Assembly: GCF_014596525.1 (NCBI RefSeq)
Contig: NZ_MSJP01000096.1
Location: forward strand, 62,001-126,000
Origin: Streptomyces sp. CBMA291
GTDB taxonomy: Bacteria > Actinomycetota > Actinomycetes > Streptomycetales > Streptomycetaceae
Direction: 5' to 3'
Length of the DNA stretch: 64,000 nt
Shown here: in pieces, positions 17,140 to 25,410 of the stretch
How positions within the stretch are numbered: the first letter of the stretch is position 1
How the letters are laid out: every line of letters starts with the position of its first letter
Notes under the pieces: model-generated
The model's database searches: none
The model's input: only the letters and a program-made list of their open reading frames with translations
Told to the model about the DNA's origin: nothing
Made by a program: the position numbers and the translations under genes

Positions 17140-18403
17140 CGCGTCGTCCGCGAGGACGCCCGGCGGCGACGGGGCGGCCCGTCGCGCGCTGGTTCTGGTG
17201 GAGAACCTGTCCGTGCCGTTCGACCGGCGGGTGTGGCAGGAGTGCGCCACGCTGCGCGACGCGGGCTGGGAGGTCCATGTCGTCTGCCCCCGGGGCGAGA
17301 GGCGGGACACGGAGCCGGAGGCGGTGATCGACGGGGTGCGGATCCACCGCTACCCGCTGCGCGCCGCCACCGGAGGACCGGCCGGATACCTGCGGGAGTA
17401 CGGGACGGCGCTGTGGCACACGCTGCGGCTGGCCCGCCGGGTCGGGCCGGTGGACGTGGTCCACGCCTGCAACCCGCCGGACCTGCTGTTCCTGCCCGCG
17501 CTGTGGCTGAAGCGGCGGGGGGCCCGGTTCGTCTTCGACCAGCACGACCTGGTGCCCGAGCTGTATCTGTCCCGGTTCGGCCGGGGCGAGGACCTGCTCT
17601 ACCGGGGCGTCCGCGCCCTCGAACGGCTGACCTACCGGAGCGCGGACGTCGTGCTCGCCACCAACGAGAGCTACCGGGACGTCGCGCTGCGCCGGGGCGG
17701 CAAGCGGCCCGAGGACGTCTTCGTGGTGCGCAGCGCTCCCGACACCGGGCGTTTCCACCCGGTGCCGCCCGAGCCGGAGCTGAAGGAGGGCAAGCCCCAT
17801 CTGCTCTGCTACCTCGGGGTGATGGGGCCGCAGGACGGCGTCGACTACGCCCTGCGGGCGCTCGCGCGGCTCCGCGAGGAGCGGACCGACTGGCACGCGG
17901 TGTTCGTCGGCGCGGGGGACGCCTTCGACGCGATGGTGGAGCTGTCCCGGCGGCTCGGGCTCGCGGAGCACGTACGGTTCACCGGGCGCATCCCCGACGC
18001 CGACTTGGTGCGTTATCTGTCCACCGCTGATGTGTGCCTCTCCCCCGACCCGCGCAATCCGCTCAACGACGTGTCGACCATGAACAAGGTCCTTGAGTAC
18101 ATGGTGATGGGTCGGCCGATCGTCTCCTTCGACCTGCGGGAGGCGCGGGTCTCGGCGGGTGACGCCGCCGTCTACGCGCCCGCGAACGACGAGGAGGCGT
18201 TCGCCCGGCTCGTGGGGCGGCTCCTCGACGATCCGGAGGAGCGCGCCCGGATGGGGAAGATCGGTCAGGAGCGGATCGGCGGGCCGCTCGCCTGGCGGAA
18301 CTCCCAGCGTGCGCTGCTCGACGCCTACGCCGCCGCCGTGCGCGGGCGTGCTCCGGTGGCGGCGGGTGGCCGGGGCAGGGCAGGGAAAAGGCCGCGCCGT
18401 TGA
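17129..18403 (+). CDS. Glycosyltransferase family 4
   Basis: 424-aa GT-B glycosyltransferase. The N-terminal domain has LVENLSVPFDRRVWQEC (a common start in GT4 proteins) and FVFDQHDLVPELY. The C-terminal donor domain has CYLGVMGPQDGVDYALRAL, FVGAGDAFDAM, and STMNKVLEYMVMGRPIVSFD, the family's E-x7-E-like region. Transfers a sugar to the lipid-linked repeat unit on the cytoplasmic side. The start is uncertain: TTG at 17129 overlaps the previous gene by 11 nt, and no ATG or strong GTG lies before the first conserved strand. The stop overlaps the next gene by 4 nt. Confidence 0.88.
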
Positions 18404-19758
18404 GCGATGACACGATACGCCTGGTCACGGTCGGGCGGATCATCCGTCGCCGTCTGCGGCTGCTCGCCCTCCTGGTGGTGCTGGGCGCGCTCGCCGGCCA
18501 TGGCGTCTCCCTGCTGTTCCCCCCTCGGTACACGACATCGGCGTCGGTGCTGCTGAGGGGGGCGTGGCAGGAGCGGCAGCTGCTGACGCAGGCAGAGATC
18601 GCGACCAACTCGGTGGTGCTCGACCGCGTGGCCGACGCGCTCCGGCAGCCCGGGGTCGACGGTGAGGAGCTGCGGAAGCGGGTGACCGCGAAGGCGGCCA
18701 ACGGGAACATCATCACGATCTCGGGGACGGCCGACACCCCGGAGGAGGCCCAGCGGCTCGCGGACCAGGCGGCCCGGCAGTTCGTCGTCTTCGCCGGGCA
18801 GATCGCGAGCGACGAGGCCGTCGAGGCGGCGGACCGGCCCGGGGCGCTGCGCAGGACGGTGACGGAGACCGGTCGCCGGATCGAGGAGCTGGCCGACGCG
18901 GCCGGTTCGGGGCAGAGCGTGGAGAGCGTGCAGACCCGTACGGAGCTGGCGAAGCTGCTCGCCGCCTTGCAGGGGGCCGTGGACAAGCTGGACGAGGCCG
19001 AGCTGGCCGTGAAGACGGACATGGTCGTGATGGGGCCCGCGGTCCGGCCGACCGGCGAGGCGCCGCCGACCCGGCCGCAGCTCGTGGGCGCGGGGGCGCT
19101 GCTGTTCTTCCTGGTCGCGGTCGTCGGGCATCTCGCGGCGGCGCGGATGAGCCGTCGGCCGCGTACCGAGCCGGAGATCGCGGCGGCGGTCGGGGCGGTG
19201 TCCCTCGGCGCGGTGGACGTGCCGGCGGACCGGCGGGCGCGGCGGCGGAAGGGCGGTGGGCCCCGGTCGTGGCTCCGGCGGCTGCTCGGTGTCGAGGTGC
19301 GGTGGGATGCCCCGGCTCCCCGCAAGGGTGACGAGGCGGGTACCCGGATCCGTTACCGGCGGGTGTGCGCCCGGCTCCGGGACCGGCTCCCGGGGGCCCT
19401 GCGGCTGCTCGTGGTCGTGCCGGAGGGGGACGCGGTCGCCGTCCGGGCGGCGGAGCGGCTGGTGGCCGAGGCCGAGGGCGATCCGCTGCTGCGGGTGGTG
19501 GAGGTGTCGGTGGCCCAGCCGATGCTGCCGGACCGTGAGGGCGAGGCCGGTGCGCTGGTCGTGCTCAGTGCGGGCGACTGGACGGCGGGCGATCTCGCCG
19601 GGGTCGCCGGGGCGTGCGTGGACGCGGGGCACGAGGTCGTCGGAGTGGTCCTGGCGGGCACGGTCCGGTTCCGTCCGGCGCGCTCCTCGGGCCGGTCCCG
19701 CCGTGTCGCCGTGCCGGATTCCCCGGTCGGGGCGTCGGTGGCGGGAGGTGGCGAGTGA
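18400..19758 (+). CDS. Wzz/chain-length-determinant-like protein with degenerate kinase domain
   Basis: 452 aa. A TM segment at about residues 20-42 and a second near 228-247 flank an extracytoplasmic region of about 180 residues with the Wzz pattern (YTTSASVLLRGAW, ISGTADTPEEAQRLADQAA). A cytoplasmic C-terminal domain (about 310-440) has the strand/helix order of a bacterial tyrosine kinase domain, but the phosphate-binding loop is missing (VVVPEGDAVAVRAA where GxxxxGKS is expected). TTG start at 18400 overlaps the previous stop. It should set polymer chain length with Wzy. The adjacent gene codes for a second protein of the same layout. Confidence 0.75.
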   Translation: MSDDTIRLVTVGRIIRRRLRLLALLVVLGALAGHGVSLLFPPRYTTSASVLLRGAWQERQLLTQAEIATNSVVLDRVADALRQPGVDGEELRKRVTAKAANGNIITISGTADTPEEAQRLADQAARQFVVFAGQIASDEAVEAADRPGALRRTVTETGRRIEELADAAGSGQSVESVQTRTELAKLLAALQGAVDKLDEAELAVKTDMVVMGPAVRPTGEAPPTRPQLVGAGALLFFLVAVVGHLAAARMSRRPRTEPEIAAAVGAVSLGAVDVPADRRARRRKGGGPRSWLRRLLGVEVRWDAPAPRKGDEAGTRIRYRRVCARLRDRLPGALRLLVVVPEGDAVAVRAAERLVAEAEGDPLLRVVEVSVAQPMLPDREGEAGALVVLSAGDWTAGDLAGVAGACVDAGHEVVGVVLAGTVRFRPARSSGRSRRVAVPDSPVGASVAGGGE

Positions 19759-21278
19759 CGGCGGGTGCGCCAGGGGAGCCGTCGGCCGCCGCTCCGCTCC
19801 TCGACGTGCGGTCGCTGGTGGTGGCGGTGCGCAGGAGGCGGCGTCTGTGGTCGTCGGCGGCGCTGCTCGGGCTGCTCGGGGGCGGGGCGGTGGCGGTGGT
19901 GCTGCCGCAGCCGCCGACCGCGACGACCAAGGTGCTCGTGGCCCGTCAGGAGGATCAGCCGAACGATCCGGGGACGTTGATCCGTACGGATGTGGCGCTG
20001 CTCGGGACCACCCGGATCGCCGACGCGGCCCTGAGGTCCCTGGGGTCCGGGGAGCGGCCGGAGGACTTCATCCGGGAGTACGAGGGTGTGGGCCTGACCA
20101 ACAACGTGCTCCAGATCCAGGTGACGGGTGGCAGCGAGGCGGAGGCGGTGGCCCGTGCGCGGGCGCTCGCGGACGCGTTCGTCGCGGACCATGTGCGGCG
20201 GATAAGAGAGGCCGCGGACGCCGAGGCCAGGACGCTGCTCGACCAGCGCGACCGGTTGCGCGGCGATCTCGCCGAGGTCAACAAGGCGATCGGCGAGGGG
20301 CCTTCGGGCGACGGGTCGAAGGCGTCGGCGGACACGGAGTCGCTCTTCTCCCGGCGGGCCGAACTCACCTCGCAGATCGCGGACTTCGGGCAGCGGGCCG
20401 CCGAGGCCCGGATCGGCACGCCCCGCCTTGTGGCGGGTACGCAAATCGTGGACGCCCCCCGGATGGTGCCGTACTCCCTGCCCAGGGTCGCCGCCACCGA
20501 CGGTGCGATCGGGCTCGCCCTCGGTCTGGTGGTGGGGCTCGCGGTGTCCTCGGTGGGGTCGGTGGTGGCGGACCGTCCCATACTGCGCGGGGAGATCGCG
20601 GCGAACCTCGGGGCGTCGGTCGTCGCGGAGCTGCCCCGGCGGCCCGGGGGGCTGCTGAGGCGGCGCCGGCGGGTCCGGGCGGCGCGCGAGCGGCTCACGG
20701 CCTCCCTGGTGCGTGCCGTGCGTGGTCCGTCGGAGCCGGTGTCGCTGCTCGAACTGGGCTGTGCGCGCGGTGCGAGCGTGATCGCCCTGGATCTGGCCAG
20801 GGCGCTGGCGGCGGAGGGGCCGGTGGTCGTGGTCGACGGGCTGCCCGGTCCGTGGCTGGCCGAGCGGCGCGCGGAGCCGGGCGATCCGGTCGTGGTCAGG
20901 GGCGATCAAGCGGGGGCGGATTCCGGGCGGGAGCGGCGGCTCGGGGTGGGGTCGGTGGCGCCCGGCACGGCGTGGACCGATCTGCGGTACCTCGGGACCC
21001 GGACGGTGCTCGTCGTCCGGGCCGGGCACGGCAGCGCCGCGTGGCTGCACACCGTGGCGCGGCAGTTGGCGGAGCAGCACATCGCGGTGATCGGCGTGGT
21101 GCTGATCGACCCCGATCCGCGTGACCGTACGGACGGCACGCTGTGGGACGGGCCGGAGACGGCGCGGCGCGGCGGGTCCGAGGGGCACGCACGACAGAAC
21201 GGGACGGGCCGTCAGCGGACGGAGCGGCTGCCGCTGTGGGCGGCGCGGGTCCCGGACAGCGACCAGGAGGCACGGTAG
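19755..21278 (+). CDS. Second Wzz-like protein with Walker A-less ATPase domain
   Basis: 507 aa. TM near residues 35-55, coiled-coil-prone stretch (AEARTLLDQRDRLRGDLAEVNKAIGEG, about 156-182), DAPRMVPYSLPR before a second TM at about 252-275: the periplasmic-loop design of Wzz. The C-terminal domain (about 325-460) reads LLELGCARGASVIALDLARALAAEG with VVVVDG, clearly the P-loop and A' strand of a BY-kinase, but the Walker A Lys is replaced (GA-S for GK-S/T). No tyrosine cluster at the tail. GTG at 19755 overlaps the previous stop (GTGA). Probably structural rather than a kinase; may pair with its neighbour. Confidence 0.75.
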   Translation: MTAGAPGEPSAAAPLLDVRSLVVAVRRRRRLWSSAALLGLLGGGAVAVVLPQPPTATTKVLVARQEDQPNDPGTLIRTDVALLGTTRIADAALRSLGSGERPEDFIREYEGVGLTNNVLQIQVTGGSEAEAVARARALADAFVADHVRRIREAADAEARTLLDQRDRLRGDLAEVNKAIGEGPSGDGSKASADTESLFSRRAELTSQIADFGQRAAEARIGTPRLVAGTQIVDAPRMVPYSLPRVAATDGAIGLALGLVVGLAVSSVGSVVADRPILRGEIAANLGASVVAELPRRPGGLLRRRRRVRAARERLTASLVRAVRGPSEPVSLLELGCARGASVIALDLARALAAEGPVVVVDGLPGPWLAERRAEPGDPVVVRGDQAGADSGRERRLGVGSVAPGTAWTDLRYLGTRTVLVVRAGHGSAAWLHTVARQLAEQHIAVIGVVLIDPDPRDRTDGTLWDGPETARRGGSEGHARQNGTGRQRTERLPLWAARVPDSDQEAR

Positions 21279-21281
21279 GAC

Positions 21282-23207
21282 ATGTGTGGCATCGCAGGCG
21301 CTTACCGCTGGCCGGACGGGAAGGCCGTGACCGACCGGCTGACCGACACCCTGGCCCATCGCGGGCCGGACGGGGCGGGGCGGTACAGCCATCCGCTGGG
21401 GGACGGGGAGGTGCATCTCGGGCACCGCAGGCTCGCCATCGTCGACCTGTCGGAGACGGGTGCACAGCCGATGGTCTCGGACGGTCTGGTCCTGACGTAC
21501 AACGGCGAGCTGTACAACGCCGCCGAGCTGCGGGCCGAGCTGGTCTCGGCGGGGGTGCGCTTCCGGGGGACCTCCGACACCGAGGTGGTGCTCCAGGCCT
21601 GGCGGCGGTGGGGTACGGACTGTCTGCCCCGGCTGCGCGGCATGTTCGCGTTCGGGATCTTCGACGAGCGGACCGGTGAGCTGGTGCTCGCCCGTGACCA
21701 GCTCGGCGTCAAGCCGCTGTTCCTGCTGCGGCGCGGGGCGGGGCTGGTGTTCGCCTCGGAGCTGAAGGCGCTGGCGGCGGCGACCGGCGGGTCCCTGGAG
21801 GTGGATCACGGGGCGATGGTGGCCTCGCTGCTGTACTACTGGGTGCCGGACTCTCGGTGCGCGTACCGCGAGGCGGAGAAGCTGCCGCCGGGGAGCTGGC
21901 TGCGGTGCCGGCCCGACGGCCGGGTGGAGCGCGGCCGGTTCTGGTCGCTACGGGAGGTGGCGGCCGAGGGCCGGGAGCGGGCGCTGGCCGGTGAGGTGCC
22001 GGACGTGGCGGCCGTCGTGGAGGAGTCGACGCGGCGGCATCTGATCTCCGACGTGCCGGTGGCGACCTTCCTCTCCGGGGGGCTCGACTCCAGTTATCTG
22101 ACGGCGCTCGCCGCCCGTGACCGGCCGGGGATCTCGGCCTACACGATCGGGTTCCGCGCGGAGGACGCCCGGTTCGAGGCGATGCCGGACGACCTGCGCT
22201 ACGCCCGGCAAGTGGCCGCGCGGTTCGGTGTGGACCTGCACGAGATCGAGATCGCCCCGGACGTGCTCGATCTGCTGCCCCGGATGACGTACGCGCTGGA
22301 CGAGCCGATCGGCGATCCCGCGGCGATCAACACGTTCCTGATCTGTTCGGCCGCGCGGGAGGCCGGGGTCAAGGTGATGCTGTCGGGGATGGGGGCCGAC
22401 GAGCTGTTCGCCGGTTACCGCAAGCATCTGGCCAATCTGATCGCGCTGCGCTATCAGCGGGTTCCGCGTCCGGTGCGGCGGGCGGTGTCGGGGGCGGTGG
22501 ACCGGCTGCCGGTGGCCTCGGCCCGCCGGGGGTACCGGTCGGTGCGGTTCGCGAAGCGGTTCCTCTCCTTCGCCGATCTGCCGGAGGAGACCGCGTTCCG
22601 GCGCAGTTACACCATGTACGACCGGGACGAGCTGCTCGGGTTGGTCGATCCGGATCTGGCGGGGACGGTCGACGACGTGCTGACCGAGCACGCGGACGTC
22701 TACCGGGACAACGACCTCGACGACTTCGTGAACCGCATGTGCCTGGGGGACGCCCGGATGTTCCTGCCGGGGCTGAACCTGGCCTACACGGACCGGTCGA
22801 GCATGGCCGCGTCGACGGAGGTACGGGTGCCGTACGTGGACGTCGAGGTGGTGAAGGCGGCGTTCGCCGTGCCGGGCGACCGCAAGATCGTCGGGCGGCA
22901 GGGCAAGGCGGTGCTGAAGGAGGCGGCCGTCTCGGTCCTGCCCCGGGAGATCGTGTACCGGCCCAAGGGCCTGTTCAGCGCGCCGCTGCGGGCCTGGATG
23001 AGCCGGGACCTGGCGCCGCTGGTGCGCGAGGTGGTGCACGACGGCGAGCTGGTGCGGTCCGGGTTCCTGCGCCGGGACGCGCTGGCGCGGCTCGTCGCCG
23101 AGGACGCCTCCGGTCAGCGGGATTTCTCCAAGCATCTGTGGCATGTGCTGACCCTCGAGTACTGGTATCGCGGCGCGACCTCCGGGTCCGGCGAGAACGC
23201 CGCCTGA
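21282..23207 (+). CDS. Asparagine synthase-type amidotransferase of EPS cluster
   Basis: 641 aa, AsnB family. The N-terminal glutaminase has the nucleophile Cys2 (MCGIAGAYRW), LAHRGPDGAG, VLTYNGELYN and TSDTEVVLQAW. The C-terminal ATP-binding domain has the pyrophosphate loop FLSGGLDSSYLTALAA (about residues 264-279), then MLSGMGADELFAGY (about 366-379). ATG at 21282, 3 bp after the previous stop. In polysaccharide loci such enzymes amidate uronic acids or N-acyl groups on a sugar rather than make asparagine. The uronate from the upstream dehydrogenase is a reasonable substrate. It is followed by a two-domain oxidoreductase and a heparinase, a trio commonly found together in EPS clusters. Confidence 0.9.
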   Translation: MCGIAGAYRWPDGKAVTDRLTDTLAHRGPDGAGRYSHPLGDGEVHLGHRRLAIVDLSETGAQPMVSDGLVLTYNGELYNAAELRAELVSAGVRFRGTSDTEVVLQAWRRWGTDCLPRLRGMFAFGIFDERTGELVLARDQLGVKPLFLLRRGAGLVFASELKALAAATGGSLEVDHGAMVASLLYYWVPDSRCAYREAEKLPPGSWLRCRPDGRVERGRFWSLREVAAEGRERALAGEVPDVAAVVEESTRRHLISDVPVATFLSGGLDSSYLTALAARDRPGISAYTIGFRAEDARFEAMPDDLRYARQVAARFGVDLHEIEIAPDVLDLLPRMTYALDEPIGDPAAINTFLICSAAREAGVKVMLSGMGADELFAGYRKHLANLIALRYQRVPRPVRRAVSGAVDRLPVASARRGYRSVRFAKRFLSFADLPEETAFRRSYTMYDRDELLGLVDPDLAGTVDDVLTEHADVYRDNDLDDFVNRMCLGDARMFLPGLNLAYTDRSSMAASTEVRVPYVDVEVVKAAFAVPGDRKIVGRQGKAVLKEAAVSVLPREIVYRPKGLFSAPLRAWMSRDLAPLVREVVHDGELVRSGFLRRDALARLVAEDASGQRDFSKHLWHVLTLEYWYRGATSGSGENAA

Positions 23208-23232
23208 CGGCGTGGAAACAAGGGGACTTCGG

Positions 23233-25410
23233 ATGAAGCAGGTCGTACAGAACTACAAGAGCGGCGAGCTGGCGGTGCTCGACGTGCCGGTGCCGGAGTG
23301 CAAGCCGGGGGGTGTGCTCGTCCGCAGCGCCTTCTCGCTGATCTCCACCGGGACCGAGCTGATGAAGGTGTCCGAGGCCGGCATGTCGATGCTGGGCAAG
23401 GCCCGTTCCCGGCCGGACCAGGTGGCCAAGGTCATGCAGAGCGTGGCCGCCAACGGGGTGCCCGCCACCTACCGCAAGGTGATGGGCAAGCTGGACTCGT
23501 ACACGCCGCTCGGCTATTCGCTGTGCGGGGTGGTCGAGCGGGTCGGCGCCGGGGTCGACGACGTCGCCGTCGGGGACCTGGTGGCCTGCGCCGGGAACGA
23601 GCACGCGCTGCACGCCGAGTTGAACTGGGTGCCGAAGAACCTGTACGCCCCGGTGCCGGACGGTGTCGCGCCCCGCCACGCGGCCTTCGGCACGGTCGGG
23701 TCGATCGCCCTCCAGGGCGTCCGCAGGGGGGAGCCGCAGCTCGGCGAGGTGGCGTTGGTCATCGGGCTGGGGCTCATCGGGCAGTTGGTGGTGCAGCTGC
23801 TCGTCGCCTCCGGGGTCCGGGTGGTGGGGGCCGACCCGGATCCGGCGCGCTGCGAGCTTGCCGGGCGCCTCGGGGCCGCCGCCTGCGGTGATCCCGGCTC
23901 CGCCGCCGTGGAGACGGCCGTCGCCGAGCTGACCGGCGGTCACGGGGTGGACCAGGTGTATCTGGCCGCCGGTGGCGGCAGCAACCAGCCGGTGGAGCTG
24001 GCCGCCCGGCTGAGCCGGGACCGGGGCCGGGTCGTCGACATCGGCAAGTGCAGCCTGGACCTGCCGTGGAACGCGTACTACGAGAAGGAACTCGACGTCC
24101 GTTTCTCCCGCTCCTACGGTCCCGGGCGTTACGACCCCGAGTACGAGCTGGAGGGCCGGGACTACCCGATCGGCTACGTCCGCTGGACCGAGCGGCGCAA
24201 TCTGGCGGGCTTCCTCGGGCTGCTCGCCCAGGGCAGGGTCGACGTGGAGCCGTTGGTCTCGCACATCGCCGACTTCGAGGACGCCGTCGACACGTACCGG
24301 AGTCTGGAGGAGGGCGAGCTGAAGGCGGTGGCGGTGCTCTTCCGCTACCCGGAGCACGCCGGGGAGGCCGAGGCTCCGGCGGTGACCGTGCCCGAGGTGC
24401 GGCGCGGTGCCGCGCCCTCCCCCGTCCGGTCGGCCCGGGGGCCGGTGCGCCTCGCGTTCGTCGGGGCGGGGAACTACGCGTCGTCGATGCTGCTGCCGCA
24501 TCTGGCGGAGCGCGCCGGGGTCGAGCTGTCCACGGTCGTCACCACGACGGCGCTGTCCGCCGCCAACGCGCGGCACAAGTTCGGTTTCACCCGGGCGACC
24601 ACCGATCTCGACGCCGTCCTCGGCGATCCCTCCGTCGACGCGGTGTTCGTGGTCACCCGGCACAGTTCGCACGCCGATCTGACGCAGAAGGCGCTCCTCG
24701 CGGGCAAGGCGGTGTTCGTGGAGAAGCCGCTCGCGCTCACCGAGGAGGAACTCGCCGGGGTGCTCACGGCGGTGGAGAAGTCCGGCAACGACCGGCTTCA
24801 GGTGGGCTTCAACCGGCGGTTCGCGCCGCTGCTCCGGGAGGCAAGGCAGCGTTTCGGCGACCGCACGGGACCGGCGAGCGTCCGCTATCTGGTCAACGCG
24901 GGCCGGCTCGACCACGGCAGCTGGTACCTGCGGCAGGGCACGGAGGGCTCGCGGTTCGCCGGTGAGGGCGGGCACTTCGTCGACACGGTGAGCTGGCTCC
25001 TCGGGGACGACCCCGTCTCCGTGTACGCGGTCGCACCGGCAGGGAACGAGGACCTCCAGGTCGTCCTGCGCTACCCGGACGGCTCCACCGCCGTCGTCAG
25101 CTATCTGACCACCGGCTCGGCCGCCTTCCCCAAGGAGACGCTGGACCTCGTCGCGGACGGCAGGGTGCTGCGGCTCGACGACTTCGTCCGCGCCTCGGTG
25201 TACGGGCGGAAGCGGTGGAGCAGCCCGCGCCTCTCCAAGGGCCGGGACAAGGGCCAGTCCGCCGAACTGGCCTCGTTCGTCAAGGCCGTACGGACCGGCG
25301 GGCCGATGCCGGTGTCCCTGGAGTCGCTGGTCGCCACCACGGCGGCCACCCTCGCCGTACGGACCTCGCTGGCCGCGGGCGTCCCGGTTTCGCTGGCGGG
25401 GCCGCGGTGA
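23233..25410 (+). CDS. Two-domain oxidoreductase: zinc-alcohol-dehydrogenase-like plus Gfo/Idh/MocA
   Basis: 725-aa fusion. Residues about 1-380 form an MDR-type dehydrogenase (VIGLGLIGQLVVQLL nucleotide site, DPDPARCELAGRLGA). Residues about 395-725 form a Gfo/Idh/MocA oxidoreductase (LAFVGAGNYASSMLLPHL, VFVEKPLALTEEEL with the family's E-K-P motif, QVGFNRRFAPLLR, GEGGHFVDTVSWLLG). Likely oxidises or reduces a nucleotide-linked or polymer-bound sugar in two steps. ATG at 23233 after a GGGGAC/CGG stretch. Fused proteins of this type sit next to AsnB-like and heparinase genes in many EPS loci; the exact reaction is unknown. Confidence 0.88.
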   Translation: MKQVVQNYKSGELAVLDVPVPECKPGGVLVRSAFSLISTGTELMKVSEAGMSMLGKARSRPDQVAKVMQSVAANGVPATYRKVMGKLDSYTPLGYSLCGVVERVGAGVDDVAVGDLVACAGNEHALHAELNWVPKNLYAPVPDGVAPRHAAFGTVGSIALQGVRRGEPQLGEVALVIGLGLIGQLVVQLLVASGVRVVGADPDPARCELAGRLGAAACGDPGSAAVETAVAELTGGHGVDQVYLAAGGGSNQPVELAARLSRDRGRVVDIGKCSLDLPWNAYYEKELDVRFSRSYGPGRYDPEYELEGRDYPIGYVRWTERRNLAGFLGLLAQGRVDVEPLVSHIADFEDAVDTYRSLEEGELKAVAVLFRYPEHAGEAEAPAVTVPEVRRGAAPSPVRSARGPVRLAFVGAGNYASSMLLPHLAERAGVELSTVVTTTALSAANARHKFGFTRATTDLDAVLGDPSVDAVFVVTRHSSHADLTQKALLAGKAVFVEKPLALTEEELAGVLTAVEKSGNDRLQVGFNRRFAPLLREARQRFGDRTGPASVRYLVNAGRLDHGSWYLRQGTEGSRFAGEGGHFVDTVSWLLGDDPVSVYAVAPAGNEDLQVVLRYPDGSTAVVSYLTTGSAAFPKETLDLVADGRVLRLDDFVRASVYGRKRWSSPRLSKGRDKGQSAELASFVKAVRTGGPMPVSLESLVATTAATLAVRTSLAAGVPVSLAGPR

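Noticed and set aside
21282..23207. Housekeeping asparagine synthetase
   Set aside because: Embedded in the EPS operon 3 bp after a Wzz-like gene, next to a two-domain oxidoreductase and a heparinase; a sugar amidotransferase is more likely.
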